Positions 17,140 through 24,928 of a stretch of 64,000 nucleotides of DNA are shown here, piece after piece (the stretch's first letter is position 1; the number at the start of each line of letters is the position of its first letter). The notes beneath the pieces are model-generated. The model saw only the letters and a list, made by a program, of their open reading frames with translations, was not told the origin of the DNA and searched no databases. This DNA comes from JANQPX01 sp039197065 (GTDB lineage Bacteria; Pseudomonadota; Alphaproteobacteria; Geminicoccales; Geminicoccaceae): contig JBCCUL010000007.1 of NCBI GenBank assembly GCA_039197065.1, positions 239,700-303,699 on the forward strand, given 5' to 3'. The position numbers and the translations under genes were made by a program.

Positions 17140-18396
17140 TCAGGCCGCTCCGAACAAGGTTGCCGTCACCCAGCCCTCATCATCCCAACGTTCGGCGAGG
17201 ATATCCAGCGTGCGTTCCAACGCATCGACCAGGGCGGCAGCGCCGCCCACGGCATCGAGCGCGCCGGCGGTCGGCTTCAAGCGGATCGAGACGCGCCCGC
17301 CCGGTGCGCCATGGGTGTTGACGGTCAGCACGCCATGGTCGCGAAGCAGGATCATGCCGATCAGCGCGGTCGCCTCCGCCGGCACGAGCGACGCTTCTGC
17401 TCGGCCGATCCTGTCAAGGAGGAGCGCCATCACGTCCTGCTCGTCGAGCATCGGGCCGAGGTCCGAGCGCTGCACGATGTCGTTGCCGAAGCGCGCCGCC
17501 AGCGCCTCGGCGATCGCCTGACCATCCCGAGCTTCCTGGAGAAGATCTTCGGGATCGAAGCGCTGCAGGGAGCGCATGGCGCCGGCGGCGATCGGGGCAC
17601 GCGCCTCCTGACCCAGCTCGGAGGCCTTGGCGAGTGTCGCCAGTACAGGCGCTGCCGCACCGGCGATGATGCCGGCTCGCGGACCGGAGAGGCCGGCCTT
17701 GTCGGCATTGGTGATCGCGAGATCGGCGCCCAGTATTAGGCTCTTGGCGCCGCCATGCAGGATGGGGCGCAGTCTGGCGCCATAGGCCTCGTCGAGGAAG
17801 ACGACCGCACCCGCGGCCTTGGCTTTCTGCACGGCGGTGGCGGCGGCCTCGTCGCTCATGCGCGCAAGCGTGCTGGTAACCGTGGTGACGATGACCAGGG
17901 CCGGCGCCTCACGCGCCAGAACTGGCTCGATGTCCTCGCTGGCATCGACTTCGATCAGCGTCACGCCTGCCAGCCTGCAGCCGCGCGCCACCGAGGTGTG
18001 GGAGCGGTCGCCATCCGGTTTCACGGAGATGACCGGCTTTGCCGAGGCCAGCGCCAGGATGGCGGCGATGATCCCAGCACTGGTGCGGTTGGTGACCACC
18101 GCGGCGTCGCCACCACCGAGATGATCGACCGCGGCCTCGGTGAGTTCGCGCGCGAACAGACCCGGCCCAACCCATTCCTCGCAATAGGTGGCGAGATCGT
18201 CCGGCTTGAGCGGAAAGTAGCGCGGATTGCCGGTGAAGATGCCGATCGCTCCGGGGCCACGCTCCTCGATCACCTCGGCCGCCACCGCCTGGGCGTGACG
18301 CAGGCGTCGGATCTCGTCGGCGCTGGACGCGAGATAGCGACCGCGCGCATAGCCGACCGAAGGATCGAGCGGGTTGCCGAAGCGATCGACCGTCAT
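17140..18396 (-). CDS. SelA-like fold-type-I PLP enzyme
   Basis: A 418-residue PLP enzyme related to the SelA / D-glucosaminate-6-phosphate ammonia-lyase group. LDEAYGARLR supplies the Asp (202) that pairs with the cofactor ring nitrogen, and NADKAGLSGPRAGII holds the candidate Schiff-base Lys233 in the SelA-like K-x-G-x-x-G-P-x-A-G context. Earlier, VVTNRTSAGIIAAI is the cofactor phosphate region. Its ATG shares one base with the stop of the upstream aldehyde dehydrogenase. Between a dehydrogenase pair and D-glutamate cyclase it is plausibly an ammonia-lyase or racemase for a D-amino acid. This is inference. Confidence 0.72.
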   Translation of the reverse strand: MTVDRFGNPLDPSVGYARGRYLASSADEIRRLRHAQAVAAEVIEERGPGAIGIFTGNPRYFPLKPDDLATYCEEWVGPGLFARELTEAAVDHLGGGDAAVVTNRTSAGIIAAILALASAKPVISVKPDGDRSHTSVARGCRLAGVTLIEVDASEDIEPVLAREAPALVIVTTVTSTLARMSDEAAATAVQKAKAAGAVVFLDEAYGARLRPILHGGAKSLILGADLAITNADKAGLSGPRAGIIAGAAAPVLATLAKASELGQEARAPIAAGAMRSLQRFDPEDLLQEARDGQAIAEALAARFGNDIVQRSDLGPMLDEQDVMALLLDRIGRAEASLVPAEATALIGMILLRDHGVLTVNTHGAPGGRVSIRLKPTAGALDAVGGAAALVDALERTLDILAERWDDEGWVTATLFGAA

Positions 18397-19874
18397 CAGC
18401 TCAGGCCGATGGTCACGTTCTTGCGGAAGGTATAGGCCTCAAGCGCCCCCTCGATCGAATATTCAGAGCCGAGACCGGACTGCTTGATCCCGCCATAGGA
18501 CATGCCGGGGATCTGACCGCCGCCCTGGTTGACCTGGATCCAGCCGGCCTCGATCTGGCGGGTCATGCGTTGCACCGTGTCCATGTCAGGGCTGAAGATG
18601 AAGGCGGCGAGGCCGTAATGGGTGTCGTTGGCCATCTGGACAACCTCCGCCTCGTCCTCCCAGGGAAGCGCGACCAGGACGGGGCCGAACACCTCCTCGC
18701 GGGCGATGCGCCAGCCATTGTCGAGACCAGTGAGGATGGTGGGTACGGGGTGCAGGCCGCCCTCGGTCGCAACGGGTGTCTGACCGACCAGAAAGGTCGC
18801 GCCCTCGGCTTCCGCTTCGGCCACATATGAACAAATCGCGCCGTAGCGTTCCTCGTTGATCACCGCACCGATATCGACCTCGTCGTCGAGCGCATCGCCG
18901 ACCTTCATAGCGGCGGCTTTCTCGGCGACACGCGGCAGCAGGTCATCCCAGACGCTGGCGTGTACGAACAGCCTGGAGCCTGCGGTGCAGCTCTGTCCCT
19001 GACGGGAAAAGCGCATGGCGTTGACGACGTTTTGCGCAGTCTGGTCGACGCGTTCAGGCCTGCAGGCGTCGGGAAACACGATGCAGGGGCTCTTGCCGCC
19101 GAGCTCGAGGGTGACGTTGGCGATGCGGTCGGCGGCGGCGTGGGCGATCAGCTTGCCCACTTCGGAGGACCCGGTGAAGGAGAGCTTGGCGACACCCGGA
19201 TGCTGGGTGAGAGCAGCACCCGCCTCCTCGCCGAGACCGGTGACCACATTGAACACGCCGGGCGGGAAAATATCGGCGGCCATCTCCATAAGGCGCAGAA
19301 CCGCTAGCGGTGCGTCCTCGGCCGGCTTTAGGACCAGGCAATTGCCGGTGGCGAGCGCCATGCCGATCTTGACGGCGCCGAGCTGCAGTGGCGAGTTCCA
19401 AGGGATGATCGATCCGACCACACCCAGCGGCTCGCGGGTGGTGTAGGAGAAGAGGCCGGGACCGAGCGGCAAGGTCTCGCCCTTCTGCTCGACCGCGACG
19501 CCGCCATAATATTTGAGCACCCCGGCAGCGCCATTGGCCTCGCCGCGGGACTGAGTCTTGATCGCATTGCCGGTTTCTGCCGCCAGCAGCCGGGCAACCT
19601 CTTCCGTATGCGCTGACAACCGGTTACCGAGCTCGCTCAGCATGCGCCCGCGCTCGGATGCGGCAAGGGCAGCCCAGCCGATGCGTGCTTTCTCGGCAGC
19701 GGCGACGGCAAGGTCAATCTCAACAGGACCACCTTTGCCGATCTCGCAGATCACGTCGCGCCTGGATGGGTTTTCGATGCCGATCCTGGCACCGCTTTCA
19801 GGCCAGTGCCATTTGCCGTCGATGAAGCAGCCGGCGAGGCCGTCGGTCGGAAGTGTGTAGTCGAGTATGGTCAC
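18396..19874 (-). CDS. Aldehyde dehydrogenase
   Basis: A 492-residue NAD(P)-dependent aldehyde dehydrogenase of normal length. IPWNSPLQLGAVK precedes the cofactor Lys in LKPAEDAP, SFTGSSEVG is the Rossmann turn, Glu257 in LELGGKSP is the general base, and Cys296 in GQSCTAGSR is the nucleophile. It is translationally coupled to the PLP gene (stop and start share base 18396) and lies 11 bp after the 3-hydroxyacid dehydrogenase gene. It would oxidise a semialdehyde formed in the pathway. Confidence 0.92.
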   Translation of the reverse strand: MTILDYTLPTDGLAGCFIDGKWHWPESGARIGIENPSRRDVICEIGKGGPVEIDLAVAAAEKARIGWAALAASERGRMLSELGNRLSAHTEEVARLLAAETGNAIKTQSRGEANGAAGVLKYYGGVAVEQKGETLPLGPGLFSYTTREPLGVVGSIIPWNSPLQLGAVKIGMALATGNCLVLKPAEDAPLAVLRLMEMAADIFPPGVFNVVTGLGEEAGAALTQHPGVAKLSFTGSSEVGKLIAHAAADRIANVTLELGGKSPCIVFPDACRPERVDQTAQNVVNAMRFSRQGQSCTAGSRLFVHASVWDDLLPRVAEKAAAMKVGDALDDEVDIGAVINEERYGAICSYVAEAEAEGATFLVGQTPVATEGGLHPVPTILTGLDNGWRIAREEVFGPVLVALPWEDEAEVVQMANDTHYGLAAFIFSPDMDTVQRMTRQIEAGWIQVNQGGGQIPGMSYGGIKQSGLGSEYSIEGALEAYTFRKNVTIGLS

Positions 19875-19885
19875 CTGTCTTGTCC

Positions 19886-20764
19886 CTATTCTGATGGCTT
19901 TGACGGGCGGAGCCGTCGATAGATGGCGGAGAAATCGAGATCGCCGCCGTCACTGTTGGCAAATTCGGTAAACGTCTCGGCGGCTGCGGCTCCGAACGGC
20001 GTCGCTTGCCCACTGCTGGCGGCAGCAGCCTGGGCCAGGCGCAGGTCCTTGGCCATCAGCCGTGCAGCAAAGCCAGGTGCATAGCCGTTGGAGGCAGGTG
20101 CTTCCGGCACCACGCCCGGGATTGGGCAGCGGTTGTCCAGGCTCCAGCTCTGCGCCGCCGCGCCTGAGCAAAGCTTGTGAAACTTGTCCAGCTCGAGGCC
20201 CATGGCGTCGGCGAGCGCGAAGCCCTCTGCGACCGCCATCGCTGTGATGCCACAGATCATGTTGTGACAGGCCTTGGCTGCCTGGCCGGCCCCGGTCTCG
20301 CCGAAATAGGTGATCTTGGCGCCCATGTCGTCGAGGATCGGCCGCGCATGGGCAAAACCGTCCTCGGGGCCGCCGACCATGAAGCTGAGCGTGCCCTTGC
20401 CTGCCGCCTCCGGCCCGCCGGAGACCGGCGCATCGATCATGACAAGCCCGCGCGACGCCGCTTTCGCCGACAGCTCACGGGCAGTGTCGACATCGATGGT
20501 GGAGCAGTCGATCAGGAGGGCGCCGGCGGCGCCGGGCAGCACGACGTCCTCATAGGCCCTTTGGACATGCGCACCTTCCGGCAGCATGGTCACCACGACC
20601 TCGGCCGGCTTCAGCGCGTCCGCCGCAGGTTCGATGCCACCGCCAAATGCCGTGCGCGCGTCGGCGGAAAGATCCATACCGATCACCTCATGGCCTTTTG
20701 CCACGAGGTTCTTCGCCATGGGCAGGCCCATGACGCCAAGACCGATCACCGCGATCTTTGCCAT
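19886..20764 (-). CDS. 3-hydroxyisobutyrate dehydrogenase-family oxidoreductase
   Basis: A 292-residue beta-hydroxyacid dehydrogenase. It has the N-terminal NAD fold VIGLGVMGLPMAKNL, the substrate motif DAPVSGGPEAAGKG (111-124) and catalytic Lys164 in GAGQAAKACHNM. Members oxidise 3-hydroxyisobutyrate, tartronate semialdehyde, 2-hydroxymethylglutarate and similar acids. Start 20764 is supported by an AGGAG upstream; that same sequence abuts the palindrome at 20780-20790, so repressor binding there could block initiation or translation. First gene of the five-gene operon downstream of the TRAP genes. Confidence 0.9.
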   Translation of the reverse strand: MAKIAVIGLGVMGLPMAKNLVAKGHEVIGMDLSADARTAFGGGIEPAADALKPAEVVVTMLPEGAHVQRAYEDVVLPGAAGALLIDCSTIDVDTARELSAKAASRGLVMIDAPVSGGPEAAGKGTLSFMVGGPEDGFAHARPILDDMGAKITYFGETGAGQAAKACHNMICGITAMAVAEGFALADAMGLELDKFHKLCSGAAAQSWSLDNRCPIPGVVPEAPASNGYAPGFAARLMAKDLRLAQAAAASSGQATPFGAAAAETFTEFANSDGGDLDFSAIYRRLRPSKPSE

Positions 20765-20778
20765 CTCCAGTTCTCCTA

Positions 20779-20791
20779 GTGGTATGACCAC
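20779..20791. promoter_or_regulatory. Operator-like palindrome GTGGTATGACCAC (upstream of dehydrogenase gene)
   Basis: An exact TGGTNNNACCA palindrome 15 bp upstream of the dehydrogenase start codon, touching its ribosome site. It is one of a pair spaced 90 bp apart in the only sizeable gap of this cluster. The AT-rich DNA between them would hold the internal promoter. Confidence 0.65.
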
Positions 20792-20868
20792 GTCATGAGG
20801 TTTACGCTTAATGAGCTTAACATTTTGATTCTAAATACAATTACCGGACTTTACATGAATTGAGTGAT

Positions 20869-20881
20869 GTGGTCATACCAC
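20869..20881. promoter_or_regulatory. Operator-like palindrome GTGGTCATACCAC (distal)
   Basis: The second member of the pair. It overlaps the TAG stop of the dctM gene and reads as the reverse complement of the proximal site. Paired sites of this spacing suit a looping or cooperative GntR-type repressor. No candidate regulator gene lies next to it. Confidence 0.65.
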
Positions 20882-22167
20882 TATTCCGTCAGGATATCGG
20901 GCAGCCATGTCGCCAGCCCTGGGAAAAGCGACAGCAGCAGCACCATCAGCGCCATCGCGGCAACGAAGGGCAGCGCCCCGATCATCACGTCCTTCATCGG
21001 CCCTTGGCCGCGCACGCCCTGCACGACGTAGAGATTGAGCCCGATCGGCGGCGTGATCAGCGCGGTTTCGATCAGGATCATCATAAGCACGCCATACCAG
21101 ATCGGATCGAAGCCGAGATCGAACATCAAAGGGGCGATGATCGGGATGGTGGTGATCATCATCGACAGCGTTTCCATGAAACAGCCGAGGATGATGTAGA
21201 AGATAATGACGGCGATCAGCATCTCGGTCGGGCTCAAGCCGAGTTCGGCAACGAATGCGTTCAGCTTCGTCGTAAGCCCGATGCCGGCCAGGATCATGTT
21301 CAGGAAGTAGGCAGCGATGATGATGAGCATGATCATCGAGGTGGTCACCACCGTGCCTTCGACCGCCTCGGTCAGCATCTTCGCCGAAAGCCGTCCCCGC
21401 GAGGCGGCGATCGCCAGTGCACCGACCACACCGAGGGCGGCAGCCTCGGTCGGCGTCGCCCAGCCGCCATAGATCGAACCGATCACCAGGATAAAGATGA
21501 TGATCGGTGGCACGACGCCTACGGTGCCGCGCAGGCGCTCGCTCCAGCTGTAGCTGACACGCCTGCCGGCGACCTCCGGGCGCAACAGCGAGATCGTGAT
21601 GGTGGCCGCCATGAACAGCGAGGCCAGCAGCAGGCCTGGCAGGATGCCGGCGAGGTAGAGCTTCGGCACCGAAGAGTTGGTGAGGATGCCGTAGATGATC
21701 ATGTTGACCGAGGGCGGGATCAGAATGCCGAGCGTGCCGCCGGCGGCGAGCGTGCCGAGAAACAGCCTCGGACCGTAGCCATGGCGCTCGATCTGGGGGA
21801 GCGCGACCGTGCCGATGGTGGCGGCCGTGGCGACCGAGGAGCCGGAGGTGGCGGCGAACAGGGCACAAGCCCCCGTGTTGGCATGCATCACCCCGCCCGG
21901 CAGCCAGCCCAGCCATTTGGCGAGCGCGTCATACATGGCATCGGCGACGCCGGAGCGCAGCATCAACTCGCCGAGGAGAATGAAAAGCGGGATCGCCATG
22001 AGCAGGAACCCGGAGGAAGACGTCCAGGCGACCTCGCCCGCGGCCTGATAGAGCGGCAGAAAACCATAGACACGGTCAAGAATGACGCCGAGCACACCCA
22101 AGGCGGCGGCGATCGGTAAGCTGAGTGCGATCAGGACCAGAAGAAGGAGGAGTGCCGTGCCGAGCAT
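20881..22167 (-). CDS. dctM: TRAP transporter large permease (DctM)
   Basis: A 428-residue integral membrane protein with 12 or more hydrophobic segments and typical DctM blocks: IPLFILLGELMLRSG, GATSGSSVATAATIGTVALPQ-type helix-loop (AATSGSSVATAATIG), GILIPPSVNMIIYGI and LIETALITPPIGLNLYVVQG. It is the ion-coupled translocation subunit. Start 22167 gives the expected N-terminus and is 4 bp beyond the dctQ stop; the longer frame from 22278 only reads back into dctQ. Confidence 0.92.
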   Translation of the reverse strand: MLGTALLLLLVLIALSLPIAAALGVLGVILDRVYGFLPLYQAAGEVAWTSSSGFLLMAIPLFILLGELMLRSGVADAMYDALAKWLGWLPGGVMHANTGACALFAATSGSSVATAATIGTVALPQIERHGYGPRLFLGTLAAGGTLGILIPPSVNMIIYGILTNSSVPKLYLAGILPGLLLASLFMAATITISLLRPEVAGRRVSYSWSERLRGTVGVVPPIIIFILVIGSIYGGWATPTEAAALGVVGALAIAASRGRLSAKMLTEAVEGTVVTTSMIMLIIIAAYFLNMILAGIGLTTKLNAFVAELGLSPTEMLIAVIIFYIILGCFMETLSMMITTIPIIAPLMFDLGFDPIWYGVLMMILIETALITPPIGLNLYVVQGVRGQGPMKDVMIGALPFVAAMALMVLLLSLFPGLATWLPDILTE

Positions 22168-22171
22168 GGTG

Positions 22172-22765
22172 TCAGGTTTTGCCGTCGAGCGAATGAGCTT
22201 CCTCGCGCGCCTCTTCGAGCGCACCGCGCACACCGGCCAGCCTTTGTGCGTGGTGGAGATCGCGCCGAAGCAAGGCACGGATGGTCAGCATGATCAGCAC
22301 CGACGTAACCAACGCGAAAACCCAGAGGCCGGCCACCCAGAGCGACTGCGGAATCCACATCGGCACTTCCATCTGCGTGTTGGAGACGGCGCCGACGCTG
22401 ATATTGGTGGCGAGGAGGCGCGTCGCGTACCAGGCCAGCAGCAAAGTGAAGGCCAGCATGGCGACAAGGGCCAGGAGATCTAGAGCGGCGGCCCAGGCAC
22501 GCGGCAGCTGATGGTGGACGATGTCGATGCGCACATGCGCCCGGCGGATGATGGCGAGCGAGGCGCCCCAGGTCACGGTGATCGCCAGCACATAGCCGGA
22601 AATCTCATCGGCACCGATCAGCGAGGTGCTGAACAGGCGGCGCGCCAACACCTCGGCTGCGATCATCAGCGCCGCGCCTAGGATCGCGAAACCGGCGATA
22701 CGGGCGAGCAGCGTCGACAGTAACGCCACCGCCCGCTCAATTCGGCTGACGTTTTCCGAAGACAA
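22172..22765 (-). CDS. dctQ: TRAP transporter small permease (DctQ)
   Basis: A 197-residue protein with four membrane segments and the DctQ pattern VTWGASLAIIRRAHVRIDIV in the middle. The start is uncertain: the ORF begins with TTG at 22765 and lacks a clear ribosome site; a GTG about 13 codons later is possible. It lies between the dctP and dctM genes with gaps of 26 and 4 bp, the standard TRAP order. Confidence 0.88.
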   Translation of the reverse strand: MSSENVSRIERAVALLSTLLARIAGFAILGAALMIAAEVLARRLFSTSLIGADEISGYVLAITVTWGASLAIIRRAHVRIDIVHHQLPRAWAAALDLLALVAMLAFTLLLAWYATRLLATNISVGAVSNTQMEVPMWIPQSLWVAGLWVFALVTSVLIMLTIRALLRRDLHHAQRLAGVRGALEEAREEAHSLDGKT

Positions 22766-22791
22766 AGAAGCGAACCGCTGCCCGCGTCCTG

Positions 22792-23829
22792 CTACTGGAT
22801 GGTCATGCCGGCCACGGCGCCGACCGTGTCGTTCCAGGTGGCCACACAGTCATCGCCGCACTGCTCAGCCCAATTCGGCAGCACCGCTTCCCCGAGAACC
22901 TTGTCGCGAAGCGCGATGTCATCCTCGGAAACGGGCACAAGCGTCATCTTGCCGGGGGCGTCCCGCGTGCAGGCTTCGCCGCCGGTATTACAGGCGAAAC
23001 CTTCGACGGTCTCGTCGCCGGCACCCGACCAGATGTCGTCTTCGAGCTGCGTAATCTGCTCGGTCAGGAAGGACTGCACGGCAGGGTCGAGCCCGTTCCA
23101 GGCGTCCATGCCGACGACATGAATGACCGGCGACCAGGCGATGGGCAGCTCGTAGATATGGGTCGACACCTCATGCCACTTCGCGTTGAAACCGGACATC
23201 GAACCGGTGATTGCGCAATCGACCACGCCCTTCTGGAGGCCTTGGACCACCTCCCCGAAGCTCATCGAAACCGGCGTGCCGCCAAGCGCCGAGACGAAGT
23301 CGCCGATCGCGGCACCGGAGGCGCGCACTTTCTTGCTTTCGAGGTCGGCAAGGCCGGACATCTCGGCATTGCAATAGACGACCTGTGCGGAATAGGGCCA
23401 GACACCCAGCACCTTGACCCCGTAGAGATCGGCGTAGATCTCTTCGAGCACCGGCTTGTAGGCGTCCGAGATTTTTCGCGCGGTTTCGATATCGGGGGCC
23501 ATGCCGGGGAGATCGTTGCCGCCGTTCACCGCATTGTCGCCGATCATGTAGCCCATCGGCGTCGAGGCGAACTGCAGCGTTCCCTGCTGCACAAGCCGGA
23601 CGATCTCCGAACCATCCAGGCCCAGCTCGTTGAACGGCTTGATCTCGGCGGTCACCTTGCCGTTCGAGGCGGCCGGCAGGGTCTCGGTGAAGAAAGGCAA
23701 GGTGAAGTCGGTGTACATGCTGACCATGCCCCAACTTCCGACCACGTTGAGCTTTGTCTCCGGGAGATCCTCGGCAAGCGCCGGCATGGCAGCGATGGTG
23801 ACGAGTGCGGTGAGAACATGTTTGTTCAT
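22792..23829 (-). CDS. dctP: TRAP transporter solute-binding protein (DctP)
   Basis: A 345-residue periplasmic binding protein with signal MNKHVLTALVTIAAMPALA. The family segments KKVRASGAAIGDFVSALGGTPVSM and GVVDCAITGSMSGFN are present; the Arg in VRASG usually clamps a ligand carboxylate, so a carboxylic acid ligand is expected. Several C-terminal cysteines (CNTGGEACTR, CGDDC) may form disulfides. It is first gene of the TRAP operon and defines what enters the downstream D-glutamate-cyclase pathway. Confidence 0.92.
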   Translation of the reverse strand: MNKHVLTALVTIAAMPALAEDLPETKLNVVGSWGMVSMYTDFTLPFFTETLPAASNGKVTAEIKPFNELGLDGSEIVRLVQQGTLQFASTPMGYMIGDNAVNGGNDLPGMAPDIETARKISDAYKPVLEEIYADLYGVKVLGVWPYSAQVVYCNAEMSGLADLESKKVRASGAAIGDFVSALGGTPVSMSFGEVVQGLQKGVVDCAITGSMSGFNAKWHEVSTHIYELPIAWSPVIHVVGMDAWNGLDPAVQSFLTEQITQLEDDIWSGAGDETVEGFACNTGGEACTRDAPGKMTLVPVSEDDIALRDKVLGEAVLPNWAEQCGDDCVATWNDTVGAVAGMTIQ

Positions 23830-23885
23830 TGGACGTCTCCCTGAAATGTGCTTACTCGATCTTGCTTGGAAGCGCCCATCATGTC

Positions 23886-23927
23886 CAATCGTTGTTATCG
23901 TGCGATCGCGATCATGAAAAACGATTG
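23886..23927. promoter_or_regulatory. Inverted repeat upstream of dctP
   Basis: CAATCGTT (23886-23893) and AACGATTG (23920-23927) are exact inverted copies 26 bp apart, about 57 bp upstream of the dctP start and next to the stop of the LysR gene. Between them lies a second small palindrome, GCGATCGC. It could be a regulator site for the TRAP operon or a terminator stem for the LysR gene. Confidence 0.4.
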
Positions 23928-23928
23928 A

Positions 23929-24819
23929 CTAGGCCTTAAAATCAGCTGCAATCCGTGCCGCCATGGCGGCCGCGCTCTTGGCGAGACCGCTTGCGGTGTC
24001 GTTGAGGAAGGAGGCCGTGAACCTTAGATCGTTCAACGGGATATCAGTCTCGATCCTGACGACGTCTCCCTGTTCGATATGCGGACGGGCCACGACGTCG
24101 GGTAGCGTGCAGATACCGAGGCCGGCCTTGGTCATGCCGATGCTGGCGCTGAGCGCGTTCGACGAGAACAGCCGGGGGCTCCGAATGCCGGCGTTGGTCA
24201 AGGCGTCACGCAGCTCGACGAAGGGACGCGAATTGCGCGCATAGGAAAAGACGGGGCTCGCAGCCAGATCCTCGACGCCTACGCGTCCCCGGCTTGCCAA
24301 AGGATGATCCGCGGCGACGACCCAGATCATCGCCAGGCTCATCAGGGGAAGGTTGGCAACCTCATATTCCGAGACCGGCCCCATCAGGAAGGCCAGGTCC
24401 ACCGCGCGATCGATGAGCTGCTGACGTTGGATGGTGGTGCTGTCGACGCTGATTTCGACATCGGCGCGCGGATAGAAGGCGGAGAATTCCTGCATGAAGG
24501 CAGGGAGGAGCGTGTCGACCATCGTCTCGGAAAGCGCCAGGCGAAGGGTGCCCTCCTGATCGGGGTTCATGCCGGCGGCATGGGCAAAGCGGTCCATGCT
24601 GCGCAGGATGTCCTCGGCGAACGGCACCAACTCGCGTCCGAGCGGCGTCAGGGTGACGGCCTGCGGCGTGCGAATGAAGAGCGCTGCGCCCAGATCCGCC
24701 TCCAGCACCTTGATTCGGCCCGAGACATTGGACTGGGTCGTGTTCAGCTGCTCCGCGGTCTTCCGAAAATTGCAGAGCTTGGCGAGGATCAGAAAGGTCT
24801 CGTAGGTCAGGCGCTTCAT
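23929..24819 (-). CDS. LysR-family transcriptional regulator
   Basis: A 296-residue LysR protein with HTH NFRKTAEQLNTTQSNVSGRIKVLE and an effector domain beginning GTLRLALSETMVDTLLPAFMQEF. Start 24819 is preceded by AGGAG at the right distance. It is divergent from the mttB gene (start 24929), so it probably regulates methylamine/betaine demethylation, although it also lies upstream of dctP on the same strand. A small imperfect palindrome (ATGAA-N5-TTCAT, 24833-24847) in the gap is a possible LysR box. Confidence 0.9.
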   Translation of the reverse strand: MKRLTYETFLILAKLCNFRKTAEQLNTTQSNVSGRIKVLEADLGAALFIRTPQAVTLTPLGRELVPFAEDILRSMDRFAHAAGMNPDQEGTLRLALSETMVDTLLPAFMQEFSAFYPRADVEISVDSTTIQRQQLIDRAVDLAFLMGPVSEYEVANLPLMSLAMIWVVAADHPLASRGRVGVEDLAASPVFSYARNSRPFVELRDALTNAGIRSPRLFSSNALSASIGMTKAGLGICTLPDVVARPHIEQGDVVRIETDIPLNDLRFTASFLNDTASGLAKSAAAMAARIAADFKA

Positions 24820-24928
24820 CCTGTGCTCCTGCATGAATTTCTTTCATGAAGAAACGCGTTTTTTGGGATTGAGTTCAACTGAATTTCGTCGGCTAATTTC
24901 GGAGGAGATAGGAATTTGGAATCCCGCC

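Noticed and set aside
20860..22119. 419-codon plus-strand frame
   Set aside because: Antisense to dctM, extremely rich in Asp, His, Gln and Arg, no recognisable domain.
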